64,000 bases of DNA from Paludisphaera mucosa (GTDB taxonomy: Bacteria > Planctomycetota > Planctomycetia > Isosphaerales > Isosphaeraceae), in assembly GCF_029589435.1 (NCBI RefSeq), contig NZ_JARRAG010000002.1, forward strand, positions 3,162,001-3,226,000. Direction: 5' to 3'. How positions within the stretch are numbered: position 1 is the first letter of the stretch; each line of letters opens with the position of its first letter. Shown here in pieces: positions 1-7,720 of this stretch. Made by a program: the position numbers and the translations under genes. The notes beneath the pieces were generated by a model that was not told where the DNA came from, did no database searches, and was given only the letters and a program-made list of their open reading frames with translations.

Positions 1-2
1 TG

Positions 3-746
3 TACTACGAAGTTCACGGGGACGGAGACCCGGTGGTTCTGCTCCACGGCGCGTTCATGGCGATTCCCAGCGAGGCTGAGTGGATCGCCGAGCTTGCCAA
101 GACGCGGAAGGTGGTCGCCGTCGAAATGCAGGGGCACGGGCGCACGGCCGATATTTCACGCCCGATGAGCGCGGCGAACTTCGCCGACGACGTGGCGGCG
201 CTGCTGGATTACCTCAAGATCCCACAAGCCGACGTGATCGGCTACAGCATGGGTGGTGGCGTCGCGATGGAATGTGCGATCCGCCATCCGGGGAAGGTAC
301 GCAAGGTCGTCATCCTGTCGTCTGCGTTGAGTCAAGATGGCTGGGTCAAAGAAGGCGCTGAGGCGATACCGCAGATTACGGCGGAATTGTTCAAAGGCAC
401 GCCCATTGAAACGGACTTCAAAAGGCTCAGCCCGACGCCGGACGCCTTTCCGGAGTTCGTCAAGCACGTCGTCGAGTCGGCGACTGACGACATCGGAGCT
501 GAGCAGCTCAAGGCTACCAAGGCTCCTATGTTCTTCATCCATGGCGATGCCGACGGCGTGCGGCTCGAGCATATCGCGGAGATGTTCCGGCTCAAGGGCG
601 GCGACGTTCATGGCGACATGCGGCCGCGCTCCGCATCGAGATTGGCCATCATGCCCGACACGACACATGTCACCCTGATGGATCGCAGGTCTCTTGTCGT
701 CCCTATGGTGAACGACTTCCTCGATGCCAAGCCGCTGAAGCAATGA
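3..746 (+). CDS. alpha/beta hydrolase (5' end outside window)
   Basis: Alpha/beta-hydrolase fold enzyme of unknown substrate, probably a cytoplasmic esterase or hydrolase. The open frame runs to the window edge and already encodes [10 protein letters not shown] before the first possible start (GTG at 33), so the true start lies upstream. Visible motifs are the oxyanion-loop HG (LLHGAF), the nucleophile elbow GYSMGGG (Ser codon at 246-248), an acid in HGDADG and a late catalytic His in DTTHVTLMD. The 247 visible residues fit a nearly complete family member. It is followed after 70 bp by an SgcJ/EcaC-like gene on the same strand. No substrate can be assigned from the sequence. Confidence 0.85.
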   Translation, partial: YYEVHGDGDPVVLLHGAFMAIPSEAEWIAELAKTRKVVAVEMQGHGRTADISRPMSAANFADDVAALLDYLKIPQADVIGYSMGGGVAMECAIRHPGKVRKVVILSSALSQDGWVKEGAEAIPQITAELFKGTPIETDFKRLSPTPDAFPEFVKHVVESATDDIGAEQLKATKAPMFFIHGDADGVRLEHIAEMFRLKGGDVHGDMRPRSASRLAIMPDTTHVTLMDRRSLVVPMVNDFLDAKPLKQ

Positions 747-815
747 GGAAGTTGAACATCGCTTTCCAAGCGAGGGACCAGCCGCACGATCATTCCTCGG
801 GCGACGGAGGTTGCG

Positions 816-1211
816 ATGCAATCTGATGAACGAGCAATCCGCGAGTTTCACTCGACCTGGATCGACGCCGTCAACGCGGGCGACCCGGCCCGGTTGCTCG
901 TCATGGCGACCGACGATGTCTTGTTCCTCAATCCGGGCCTTTCGACGCTCGGCCGGGATGGGTTCTCCGCCCATTTCGCGGCCGCCCATGTACAGGTTCG
1001 GATCAGCTGCGTCAGCAAGCTGGAGGAGGTCGTGATCGTCGGCGAGGTTGCCTACACGCGGAGCCGTGACACGCTCACCGCGTCCCCACGCACCAGTGGG
1101 GAAGAGAGCCGACTCGCCGGTGATCGCATGACGATCTATCGCAAACAGCCCGACGGCCGCTGGCTCCTGGCCCGCGATGCGAATGTGCTGTCCCCGGTCG
1201 TTCAGCCTTGA
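816..1211 (+). CDS. SgcJ/EcaC-type (SnoaL/NTF2-like) protein, copy 1
   Basis: Small (131 aa) NTF2/SnoaL-fold protein of the SgcJ/EcaC type, seen as the N-terminal SDERAIREFHSTWIDAVNAG helix and the C-terminal GRWLLARDAN strand typical of DUF4440-like proteins. Such proteins bind small ligands or act as isomerases or hydrolases; the ligand here is unknown. A GGAGG-like sequence precedes the ATG by about seven bases. The gene lies just ahead of an MmcQ/YjbR-like gene, and the same pair recurs at 5871-6646 with strong protein similarity, so this is one half of a duplicated two-gene cassette. Confidence 0.8.
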   Translation: MQSDERAIREFHSTWIDAVNAGDPARLLVMATDDVLFLNPGLSTLGRDGFSAHFAAAHVQVRISCVSKLEEVVIVGEVAYTRSRDTLTASPRTSGEESRLAGDRMTIYRKQPDGRWLLARDANVLSPVVQP

Positions 1212-1264
1212 GAGGGTCGGTCGTGAAGGGGGCGGCGACATCCCTTCCCAGAGAGGTCAGTCTC

Positions 1265-1618
1265 ATGACCGCGAACGATTTTCGGGAGCTGGCCCTCGGC
1301 TTTGATGACGCCGAGGAAAGTGCACACATGGGGGCTGCCGACTTCCGCGTCGGCGGTCGCATCTTCGCGACCCTTGCCCATGAGCATCTCGGGCTCGGGA
1401 ACCTGATGCTCTCCCCCGAGCTTCAGCAGTCGCTCATCGCCAAGGCTCCGGAAGTGTTCCTCCCCGTCGCCGGCGGCTGGGGCAGAATGGGAGCGACGCA
1501 CATCCGCCTGGCGGAGGCGACCCCTGAGCAATTACTCGAAGGACTCCAGACCGCATGGAACCTGCGGGTTCAGAAGAACGGCAAATCGAAAGCCCCCAAG
1601 CGAAAGACGAAGGGTTGA
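1265..1618 (+). CDS. MmcQ/YjbR family protein, copy 1
   Basis: A 117-aa MmcQ/YjbR-like protein, a small double-psi/CyaY-like fold family often annotated as DNA-binding, although no biochemical role is firmly known. Recognisable features are the MTANDFRELAL start, the ADFRVGGRIFATL strand region and a basic C-terminal tail rich in Lys. I chose the ATG at 1265 rather than an upstream GTG because the paralogue at 6293 is conserved from exactly this Met (MTANDF) while the upstream residues differ. It follows the SgcJ-like gene by 53 bp and is probably co-transcribed with it. Confidence 0.8.
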   Translation: MTANDFRELALGFDDAEESAHMGAADFRVGGRIFATLAHEHLGLGNLMLSPELQQSLIAKAPEVFLPVAGGWGRMGATHIRLAEATPEQLLEGLQTAWNLRVQKNGKSKAPKRKTKG

Positions 1619-1648
1619 GCACGTCACGCCCATTCCCCGGAGACGCCC

Positions 1649-2356
1649 ATGACCGCCCAGGAAGTCCTCGATGAACTCAAAACCCTGGGAAAGCCTTCCA
1701 TCAAGAAGGTGCTGATCAACCACGGGGCCTGCGAGCCGTTCTTCGGGGTCAGCGTCGAGGATATCAAGAAGATCCAGAAACGCATCAAGAAGGACCACGC
1801 ACTGGCGCTGGAGCTTTACGAAACCGGCATCTCCGACGCGATGTATCTCGCCGGATTGATCGTCGACGACGCCAGGATGACAAAGGCGGACCTCAATCGC
1901 TGGGTGAAGGCTGCCTCCTGGTCCATGCTCAGCGAGTCGACCGTCCCGTGGGTCGCGTCCGAAGGCCCGCACGGCTGGGCGATGGGGCTGGAATGGATCG
2001 AATCCAAGACCGAGACGATCGCCGCCGCCGGCTGGTCGACCCTGGGGGCCGTGCTCAAGATCAAGCCGGACCATGAACTCGAGCTGGCGAAGATCGGCGA
2101 GTTGCTGGACAGGGTCGCCGGGACGATCCACGACCAGCCCAATCGCGTGCGCCTTCAGATGAACGGATTCGTGATTGACGCGGGTTCCTTCGTGGCTGCA
2201 CTGACGGATCGGTCGCTCGAAGTGTCGGACAGGATCGGTCTCGTGAAGGTCAACATGGGCGAAACGGCATGCAAGGTCCCTGGTGCTCGCGAGTCGATCG
2301 AGAAGATCCGGGCGGCCGGAAAGCTCGGCAAGAAACGGAAGACGGTCAAATGCTGA
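1649..2356 (+). CDS. DNA alkylation repair (AlkD-like) protein
   Basis: A 235-aa HEAT-like-repeat protein related to AlkD-type DNA alkylation repair proteins. The diagnostic stretches are KKVLINHGACEPFFGVSVEDIKK near the N-terminus, the long run of paired helices, and the C-terminal signature VKVNMGETACKVP. AlkD proteins excise positively charged 3-methyl and 7-methyl purines; whether this subfamily keeps glycosylase activity cannot be told here. The basic tail (KLGKKRKTVK) could help DNA contact. It starts 30 bp after the YjbR-like gene on the same strand, with a CCCGGAGACG-type RBS. Confidence 0.8.
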   Translation: MTAQEVLDELKTLGKPSIKKVLINHGACEPFFGVSVEDIKKIQKRIKKDHALALELYETGISDAMYLAGLIVDDARMTKADLNRWVKAASWSMLSESTVPWVASEGPHGWAMGLEWIESKTETIAAAGWSTLGAVLKIKPDHELELAKIGELLDRVAGTIHDQPNRVRLQMNGFVIDAGSFVAALTDRSLEVSDRIGLVKVNMGETACKVPGARESIEKIRAAGKLGKKRKTVKC

Positions 2357-2433
2357 TGCGTCGGCAAGGAGACCCGTCGATGCACGTGAATCGCTGAGAA
2401 CCCACCGGCCTATCCGCATCTGCTATCATCAGC

Positions 2434-2568
2434 TATGCCCACACCCCGCGCCGCCTGTTTGAGCCCGACGCTACGGCAACTGATGATCCTGGTCCTCGCC
2501 GTCGCCACTCTCTGCGCGGCCCTCGTGAGTTCCTATCGAAACGCAGGGCCAGCGCGCACTTATAGGTA
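2434..2568 (+). pseudogene. 5' remnant of a membrane-protein gene cut by an ISAs1 element
   Basis: The ATG at 2434 opens a frame with a hydrophobic segment (LMILVLAVATLCAALVSS), i.e. an N-terminal TM helix or signal anchor. The native sequence ends at about 2543; the last codons (GPARTYR) are read into the terminal inverted repeat of the IS element before a TAG. No continuation is evident on the other side of the IS, so the rest of the gene has been lost or lies elsewhere. Function unknown. Confidence 0.5.
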
Positions 2569-3842
2569 GATTCGGCGGAGTCTGGCGGCTTGCGCCGGAT
2601 CGAGTCATCGGTTAGACCATCTCCAGGCGGCGTCACGGCGCGGGGGACGGGGGTCGGTCGATGGCGGATGCGAGCCGGTTCGGTATGGACGAGGTGGCGG
2701 CGTTCTTCCAGGACCTGGATGACCCGCGGTCGGAGATCAATCGCAAGCATCCGCTGGCCTCGGTGGTGGTGATCGCCCTGGTCGCGGTCCTGGCGGGGGC
2801 CTCCGGGCCGACGGCGATCGCGCGGTGGGCGGCGTTCAAGCGGGGTCTGCTCGAGTCGATCCTGCCGCTGCCGAACGGGGTGCCGTGCAAGGACGTCTTC
2901 CGGCGCGTGTTGATGGCCCTGCGGCCCGAGGCGTTCCAGCCGTGCTTCGCCGCCTGGCTGCGGTCGCTGCGCGACGAGGCCGCGGCCGAGACGGGCGTCG
3001 AGCGGCCCACGCTGGCGATCGACGGCAAGACCCTGCGTCGCAGCCACGACCGCAAGAACGGCCTGGGGGCGTTGCACTCGGTGACCGCCTGGGCGAGCGA
3101 GTACGGCCTGTCGCTGGGCCAGGTCGCTTGCGATGAGAAGTCGAACGAGATCGCTGCGATCCCCGAGTTGCTGAAGCTGATCGACGTCTCCGGCGGCGTC
3201 GTGACGATCGACGCGATGGGCTGCCAGAGGGAGGTCGCCGGGGCGGTCGTCGCCGCCGGCGGCGACTACGTGCTGGCGCTGAAGGGGAACCAGGGGACGC
3301 TGCATCGGGCGGCCGTCGCCCACGTCCTGGGGCGTTGGGACGAAGGGTTCGCGGGGGAGCCGGTCGGCCGCCTCCAGGTCGATGAGGCGGCCCACGGCCG
3401 TCGCGAGTCGCGGACGTACATCCAGCTCGAGGCCCCGAAGGACCTCCCCGGCTTCGAGGCGTGGCGGGGGCTGAGGTCGATCGGCGTGGCGATCTCCGAG
3501 GTCGTCCGCGAGGGAAAGACGGCGGAGGACGTCCGCTACTACATCAGCAGCCTGCCGGTCGAGCCCGACGCTAAGGCGTTCGCCCACGCGGTCCGCTCGC
3601 GCTGGGGGATCGAGAACGGCTGCCACTGGACCCTCGACGTGACCTTCCGCGAGGACGAGTCGCGAATCCGAGAGGAGCACCTGCGCCAGAACATGGCCTG
3701 GCTGAATCGCTTCTGCCTGTCCCTGCTCAAGCGGCACCCCGGGCGGGACAGCGTCGCCATGAAGCGACGCGGATGCGGATGGAGCGACGACTACTTGATG
3801 GAAGTCGTTAGAGGATCGACATGTTAGTGAGCGCTGGCCCTG
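2544..3842 (+). mobile_element. ISAs1-family insertion sequence
   Basis: About 1.3-kb insertion sequence. Both ends carry the imperfect inverted repeat that begins CAGGGCCAGCGC (left end at 2544; right end is the reverse complement, finishing at 3842). The single internal ORF is a full-length ISAs1/H-repeat-type transposase. The immediate flanks (ATCGAAACG on the left, GCTCCTCGG on the right) show no target-site duplication, which suggests an adjacent deletion or rearrangement after insertion. Confidence 0.85.
2661..3827 (+). CDS. ISAs1-family transposase
   Basis: Intact 388-aa DDE transposase of the ISAs1 (H-repeat-associated) type. N-terminal DUF4338/DDE_Tnp_1-associated region (FFQDLDDPRSEINRKHPL) is followed by catalytic segments LAIDGKTLRRS (Asp121), VTIDAMGCQ (Asp184), ALKGNQGTLH and RWGIENGCHWTLDVTFREDE (Glu318 region). 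The length is normal for the family and there is no frameshift, so the element may be active. It catalyses cut-and-paste type transposition of its own IS. GC content matches the surroundings. Confidence 0.92.
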   Translation: MADASRFGMDEVAAFFQDLDDPRSEINRKHPLASVVVIALVAVLAGASGPTAIARWAAFKRGLLESILPLPNGVPCKDVFRRVLMALRPEAFQPCFAAWLRSLRDEAAAETGVERPTLAIDGKTLRRSHDRKNGLGALHSVTAWASEYGLSLGQVACDEKSNEIAAIPELLKLIDVSGGVVTIDAMGCQREVAGAVVAAGGDYVLALKGNQGTLHRAAVAHVLGRWDEGFAGEPVGRLQVDEAAHGRRESRTYIQLEAPKDLPGFEAWRGLRSIGVAISEVVREGKTAEDVRYYISSLPVEPDAKAFAHAVRSRWGIENGCHWTLDVTFREDESRIREEHLRQNMAWLNRFCLSLLKRHPGRDSVAMKRRGCGWSDDYLMEVVRGSTC

Positions 3843-3866
3843 GCTCCTCGGGCGTCAACTCGTCGG

Positions 3867-4346
3867 TCATGCTGCGATGGCCTTGAGTTGGCGGGCCAGC
3901 GACTCGACTTCGCGTGTCACATACGCGAGGTTTCTGTAGGTCTCGTGTTCGCTAAAAAACCCGCTATGCCCGGTCTCTCCCCGGTAAACCGCCATCCCAG
4001 GGACATAATCCCAGCCGTGTGCGCAGTCGAAGCCGAACCACCACACGTGGTCATCGCCCTCCGTTTTGTGACAGATGCCGTGGCTTTCGTCGTCACTCGG
4101 CTGGCACGTGTCGGCGAAGGTCAGCCCGCCATGAACTTCGACGTGTGGCCTGTCGTAGTCTTTTCCGAAGTGAGGATGTTCTTTCGGAACACCCACATAT
4201 CCACAGAGCGCCCCCAAACGGTTACGTACGATGAGGCAGGGATAACCTGTTGACGTATCCTGCCATTGCTTCTTGTCCGGCTCATCCTGCCATTCGCCGT
4301 TGCCCCATTGGCTCTTGTCCAGAGTGCGGTATTCGATTGTTTCCAT
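3867..4346 (-). CDS. hypothetical accessory protein (plasmid/phage type)
   Basis: A 159-aa protein without a recognised domain, rich in aromatic residues and His (HVWWFGFDCAHGWDYVPG, HPHFGKDYDRPHVEVHGG). I chose the ATG at 4346, preceded by AAGGAGGCTGCAAT, instead of an in-frame upstream ATG at 4373. The leader shares AACAGCAAGGAGGC with the RyR-domain gene at 13146, and a TTGACC-17-TACACA promoter lies just upstream, so it belongs by style to the accessory element further right. Its composition is less GC-rich than its neighbours. The function is unknown; proteins of this appearance occur in phages and plasmids. Confidence 0.65.
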   Translation of the reverse strand: METIEYRTLDKSQWGNGEWQDEPDKKQWQDTSTGYPCLIVRNRLGALCGYVGVPKEHPHFGKDYDRPHVEVHGGLTFADTCQPSDDESHGICHKTEGDDHVWWFGFDCAHGWDYVPGMAVYRGETGHSGFFSEHETYRNLAYVTREVESLARQLKAIAA

Positions 4347-4375
4347 ATTGCAGCCTCCTTGCTGTTGATACACCT

Positions 4376-4404
4376 TGTGTAGCGCGGTTCCCGCTTTCGG
4401 TCAA
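4376..4404 (-). promoter_or_regulatory. candidate sigma70-type promoter of the 3867-4346 gene
   Basis: Minus-strand TTGACC (4404-4399), a 17-bp spacer and TACACA (4381-4376). Two near-identical 12-mers ATACACYTTGTG (4368-4379 and 4413-4424, 45 bp apart) flank this site and could be operator half-sites. Confidence 0.45.
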
Positions 4405-4729
4405 GCGAATAAATACACTTTGTGGAAAGAGAATCACCACGCCCCAGACGGTGCAGTTTTGCTCGACAGAAGCCCCAACTTCCCCCATGGATGCCCCTTT
4501 CTTGGACGCGCAGCGTCCTGCGGAGCAGCGATAGGGATCGTCACCTTCGGCGGAGACTCGAAGAGGCTCCGGGAGAGCAGCGAGTAGAGCCCGGCCCGGT
4601 AGGGATCGCCCAATCCCGAAAATTACTGTACGTCCGTTTACTTCCTGCCGATAAATGGTTCCAATCCCCGAATCCGGGTCGGCCCAGTCGATCGACCTAT
4701 CCTCGCTACGGTTCTTCGGAGGGCCTTGA
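4405..4729. other. intergenic stretch between divergent genes
   Basis: About 325 bp upstream of the RibD/DHFR-like gene. Apart from the promoter and direct repeats at its left edge I see no convincing gene: the open frames here lack an RBS and look like chance high-GC ORFs. The plus-strand gene at 4730 must be transcribed from within or near this stretch, but I cannot identify a clear promoter. Confidence 0.4.
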
Positions 4730-5374
4730 ATGCCTAAAGTCGTGGTTCGCTCCTTTGCGTGCTCCCTGGACGGTTTCGGAGCCGGCCTGCAGCAAACCCA
4801 GTCCGAGCCTTTCGGCAAAAACGCCATGCAGATCATGAACTGGTTCAAGGCCACCCAGACCTTCAAGACCATGATCGGCGGCGAGGTGGGCAGCACGGGG
4901 CTGGACGACAGCTACGCGGCCAGGGCCTTCGAAGGCATCGGCGCCTCCATCATGGGGCGGAACATGTTCAGCCCCCTCCGCGGCCCCTGGGTCGACGAGG
5001 AGTGGAAGGGCTGGTGGGGTGACAACCCTACCTTCAAGCACCCGGTCTTCGTGCTGACGCACCACCCACGGCCCACGCTCGAGTTCGAGAACGGCACCTC
5101 CTTCCACTTCGTAGACGGCTCGCCGGAAAAGATACTGGAACAGGCCCAGGCCGCGGCCGGTGGCAAGGACGTCAAGATCAACGGCGGCACCGCCACCGTC
5201 CGGGCCTTCTGGAAAGCCCGGCTCATCGACGAGCTGCACCTGGTCATGGCTCCGTCCTTCGTGGGGGAAGGCGAGCGGCTCCTGGGCGGGGTGGGGGTTG
5301 AGGAGGACTACGAGGTGGCCGGCTTCGAGGCATCCGAGGCCGCCGTGCATTACCGGATCGTGAAGAAGGGCTGA
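4730..5374 (+). CDS. dihydrofolate reductase / RibD C-terminal family protein
   Basis: A 214-aa NADPH-dependent reductase-like protein of the RibD C-terminal/DHFR fold. It starts MPKVVVRSFACSLDG, the usual first strand with the SLDG substrate loop, then has GRNMFSPLRGPW, a PVFVLTHHPRP strand, KDVKINGGTATVRAFW (nucleotide-binding GG motif) and LIDELHLVMAPSFVGEGERL. Family members reduce riboflavin precursors or unknown substrates; this stand-alone version is not in a riboflavin operon, so the substrate is unknown. A VOC gene follows after 27 bp on the same strand. Confidence 0.85.
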   Translation: MPKVVVRSFACSLDGFGAGLQQTQSEPFGKNAMQIMNWFKATQTFKTMIGGEVGSTGLDDSYAARAFEGIGASIMGRNMFSPLRGPWVDEEWKGWWGDNPTFKHPVFVLTHHPRPTLEFENGTSFHFVDGSPEKILEQAQAAAGGKDVKINGGTATVRAFWKARLIDELHLVMAPSFVGEGERLLGGVGVEEDYEVAGFEASEAAVHYRIVKKG

Positions 5375-5401
5375 GGCGGCACCAGCGAGGAGCGGAAGAA
5401 C

Positions 5402-5836
5402 ATGTCAGTCAAACGCATGGACAACGTCCTGCTCGTCGTCGACGACCTCGAAGTCACCAAGGCGTTCTTCCTCGAGCTAGGCCTCACGCTCGAAGGCGAG
5501 GCGACCGTCGAAGGGCCTGAGGTCGGGCGACTGATCGGGCTGAATGATGTCCGGGCCACCATCGCGATGATGCGGACCCCGGACGGGCAAGGCATCGAGC
5601 TGGACAAGTTCCACACGCCGGACGCGGTCAGGTTGGGCCCTGTGGACGCACCGGTGAACGCGCTGCGCTACCGCCGCGTCATGTTCGCCGTGGACCAAAT
5701 CGACGCTCTCATCGCGCGCATGGTCGCCCACGGGGCCGAGCTTATCGGCGAGATGCAGTACGGGGACACGTACCGGCTGGCCTACATCCGGGGGCCCGAG
5801 GGCATCATCGTCGGGCTTGCCGAGCAGCTTGGATAG
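5402..5836 (+). CDS. VOC family (glyoxalase/bleomycin-resistance-like) protein
   Basis: A 144-aa protein with two babab modules of the vicinal-oxygen-chelate fold: VKRMDNVLLVVDDLEVTKAFF at the start and YRRVMFAVDQIDALIARM in the second half, ending in RGPEGIIVGLAEQLG. Metal-ligand-like Glu residues occur near IELDKFH and EGI. VOC proteins act as lyases, dioxygenases or drug-binding resistance proteins; the substrate is not predictable. An RBS-like GAGGAGCGG lies about ten bases before the ATG. It is clustered with the RibD-like gene and the second SgcJ-like copy. Confidence 0.85.
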   Translation: MSVKRMDNVLLVVDDLEVTKAFFLELGLTLEGEATVEGPEVGRLIGLNDVRATIAMMRTPDGQGIELDKFHTPDAVRLGPVDAPVNALRYRRVMFAVDQIDALIARMVAHGAELIGEMQYGDTYRLAYIRGPEGIIVGLAEQLG

Positions 5837-5870
5837 AAGATGCCGAGGATTTAAGCCAAGGAGGTAGCAA

Positions 5871-6266
5871 ATGCGATCTGATGAGCAGGCCATCCGCGAG
5901 GTTCATTCCATCTGGATCGACGGCATCAACGCAGGTGACCTGACACGGTTGCTCCCCATGACGACGGACGACGTCGTGCTCATCATTCCGGGCGAGGTGT
6001 GCATTGGTCGGGATGGGTTCGCCGCCAAGTCCTCGGGCGCTCACGAAGAGCTTCTGATCCATTGCGTCAGCGAGTTGAAGGAGGTCGTGGTCGTCGGCGA
6101 GGTTGCCTACACGCGGAGCCGGGACTCGCTCACCGTATCGCCACGCGCCGGCGGAGAGGAAAGTCGGCTTGCCGGTGATCGCCTGACGATCTACCGCAAA
6201 CAGCCCGACGGCCGCTGGCTCCTGGCCCGTGATGCGAATACGGTGTCCCCGGTCGTCGAGCCTTGA
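5871..6266 (+). CDS. SgcJ/EcaC-type protein, copy 2
   Basis: Paralogue of the 816-1211 gene, the same length (131 aa) and collinear from end to end: SDEQAIREVHSIWIDGINAG, the VAYTRSRD segment and the identical GRWLLARDAN C-terminal strand. Differences are concentrated in the middle (PGEVCIGRDGFAAK). It is preceded by an AAGGAGGTAGCAA RBS, stronger than that of copy 1. It is followed by the second MmcQ/YjbR-like copy, confirming duplication of a two-gene unit. Confidence 0.8.
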   Translation: MRSDEQAIREVHSIWIDGINAGDLTRLLPMTTDDVVLIIPGEVCIGRDGFAAKSSGAHEELLIHCVSELKEVVVVGEVAYTRSRDSLTVSPRAGGEESRLAGDRLTIYRKQPDGRWLLARDANTVSPVVEP

Positions 6267-6292
6267 GAGTCCATGCCAGAGAGGTCGGTTTC

Positions 6293-6646
6293 ATGACCGC
6301 GAACGACTTCCGGGAGCTGGCCCTTGGCTTCGATGACGCCGAGGAAAGCTCCCACATGGGTGCTGCCGATTTCCGCGTGGGCGGCCGCATCTTCGCGACC
6401 CTCGCTCATGAGAATCTCGGGTTCGGGAACCTGATGTTGTCCCCCGAACTGCAGCAATCGCTTATCGCCGAGGCTCCGGAGGTGTTCCTCCCCGTTGCTG
6501 GTGGCTGGGGGAGAATGGGCATGACGCATATCCGCCTGGCGGAGGCGTCGCCGGAGCAGTTGTTCAAAGGGATCCATCTCGCTTGGAACCTGCGGGTGCA
6601 GAAGAACGACAAATCGCGATCAACCCGGCGCAAGACGCAGGGCTGA
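6293..6646 (+). CDS. MmcQ/YjbR family protein, copy 2
   Basis: 117-aa paralogue of 1265-1618, nearly identical over the first 100 residues (MTANDFRELALGFDDAEES, FRVGGRIFATLAHEN, VFLPVAGGWGRMGM) and with a diverged basic tail. The start is set by comparison of the two copies. It follows the SgcJ-like gene by 26 bp compared with 53 bp in copy 1, so the spacer has changed since the duplication. Function as for copy 1: a YjbR-fold protein of unknown role. Confidence 0.8.
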   Translation: MTANDFRELALGFDDAEESSHMGAADFRVGGRIFATLAHENLGFGNLMLSPELQQSLIAEAPEVFLPVAGGWGRMGMTHIRLAEASPEQLFKGIHLAWNLRVQKNDKSRSTRRKTQG

Positions 6647-6687
6647 GTTGATCAGGTGCCGCCATGAGGGAACTCGACGGCGATCCG

Positions 6688-6712
6688 ATAATTTTGGACG
6701 CCCAAAAATTAT
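6688..6712. promoter_or_regulatory. AT-rich inverted repeat, possible operator
   Basis: ATAATTTTGG and CCAAAAATTAT form a near-perfect hairpin or dyad around a short GC centre, in an otherwise GC-rich region, about 60-85 bp before the membrane-protein gene at 6774. It could be an operator, a promoter UP-type element or a terminator for the upstream pair. Confidence 0.35.
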
Positions 6713-6773
6713 ATTTCGCTAAACCAAGACACCGGTTATCCTCTTGGAAACCAACCCTTCCAGGAGACCGACC

Positions 6774-7172
6774 GTGGCCCCGTACATCGACGCCTGGTTC
6801 GCCCTGACCCTCGTGATCATCGGCCTCTCGCATGCGGCTCAGCCCCGCCTCTGGGCTGACTTCTTCAACGCCATGAAGCGGACCGGCCTCGCCCCGCTGA
6901 TCATCGGGATGTACACCCTGCCCACCGGCCTGCTGATCTTGATCGGTCACAATCTGTGGGTCTGGGACTGGCCGGTGTTCGTCACCGTCTTCGGGTGGGG
7001 CATGACGATCAAGGCGACGATCTATCTGATCTTCCCGGCGGTCCCCAACCGGATGATCGACAACGCCGACCGGTGGCAGAAGGCATACAGCGTCTTCCGC
7101 GTGGTCGGGGCTGTGATGAGCGTGCTCGGCGTCGTTCTCACATGGCAGGCGTTCCGGCACCTTCCGGTGTAG
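6774..7172 (+). CDS. four-TM membrane protein of unknown function
   Basis: A 132-aa integral membrane protein with about four hydrophobic helices: ALTLVIIGLSHAAQP, PLIIGMYTLPTGLLILIG, VFVTVFGWGMTIKATIYLIF and VVGAVMSVLGVVLTW. I prefer the GTG at 6774, nine bases after CAGGAG, over an upstream TTG at 6744. The overall pattern resembles small DoxX-like or DUF-type inner-membrane proteins, but I cannot assign a family. It stands alone after the duplicated cassette. Confidence 0.65.
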   Translation: MAPYIDAWFALTLVIIGLSHAAQPRLWADFFNAMKRTGLAPLIIGMYTLPTGLLILIGHNLWVWDWPVFVTVFGWGMTIKATIYLIFPAVPNRMIDNADRWQKAYSVFRVVGAVMSVLGVVLTWQAFRHLPV

Positions 7173-7187
7173 CGGGCGGGTCGGTGG

Positions 7188-7430
7188 TCAATCCCCGCAC
7201 GCGAACGGATTCGCGTGGCTGGGCGGCTCGGTCTTCAGGTCGACCAGCTCCGCCCCGTCCTCATCGATGCGGACATGACCGGCGAGGCGGCGGCCGCACC
7301 AAACGGCGTACCAGCCGTGCCCCGGGTTGCTCGCCTTGAACTGCTCGAACGCGGCTCCCAGGGTGATCGCCTCGACGGCAAAGTCGTCCACGGCACCGTC
7401 GTGGCCGGGGCTGAGGAATCGGAAGGTCAT
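7188..7430 (-). CDS. small hypothetical protein
   Basis: An 80-aa protein starting MTFRFLSPGHDGAVDDFAVEA. The central WYAVWCGRRLAGHVRIDEDG segment looks like a compact beta-rich domain. The ATG at 7430 is chosen because an N-terminal extension would run through low-quality sequence without an RBS; a GGAG lies about ten bases upstream. It is convergent with the membrane-protein gene and the two stops are 15 bp apart. No function can be offered. Confidence 0.45.
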   Translation of the reverse strand: MTFRFLSPGHDGAVDDFAVEAITLGAAFEQFKASNPGHGWYAVWCGRRLAGHVRIDEDGAELVDLKTEPPSHANPFACGD

Positions 7431-7584
7431 GGGGTGGGCTCCAGGGTGGTGCGCACGGTCAAAGCCGCTGTCAGTCTGGGTTTCGGGTCGCCAATGGTCA
7501 AAAAGCGGTTTTTCGCGCGCGCCGTGCTGTAGACGACTGTAACGACACGAGTTTCCCTTGCGCATCCGTGCGCGGAGCGGTTAA

Positions 7585-7602
7585 GGGGCCGTCCGTGGCC
7601 CC
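7585..7602 (-). terminator. hairpin just downstream of the DUF932 stop
   Basis: GGGGCC / GGCCCC stem with a 6-nt loop followed on the minus strand by TTAA. Similar hairpins follow several other genes of the element (14.17, 14.71, 20.16, 22.17, 22.24 kb). Confidence 0.5.
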
Positions 7603-7610
7603 GTCGCGGC

Positions 7611-7720
7611 TCAGTTCCGGCTGAACGTCTCCGCCAACTCCCATAGGCGGCGGTTGATTCGCAGGTCGGCATCGACGGCCTTCACCGGGCGAGTGGTGAC
7701 CTGGCGTCCCCGCCCGTTAG
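7611..7720 (-). pseudogene. C-terminal remnant of the DUF932 gene, separated by an IS
   Basis: Minus-strand frame ending at 7611 encodes ...GRQVTTRPVKAVDADLRIN, then RRLWELAETFSRN and a stop. This is the typical C-terminus of DUF932 proteins, which end with a TRAVKxVDxDxxxNxxLW-type motif. It is separated from the rest of the gene by the ISAzo13-family element. Removing about 7721-9032 would restore the frame, which supports those IS boundaries. Confidence 0.7.

Noticed and set aside
2534-3852. Target-site duplication of the ISAs1 element
   Set aside because: The flanking octamers differ; no duplication could be identified.
1-7700. Left attachment site (second copy of the tmRNA 3' end)
   Set aside because: Reading through the left part I found no convincing match to the ssrA 3' segment, so the element's left border is not called.
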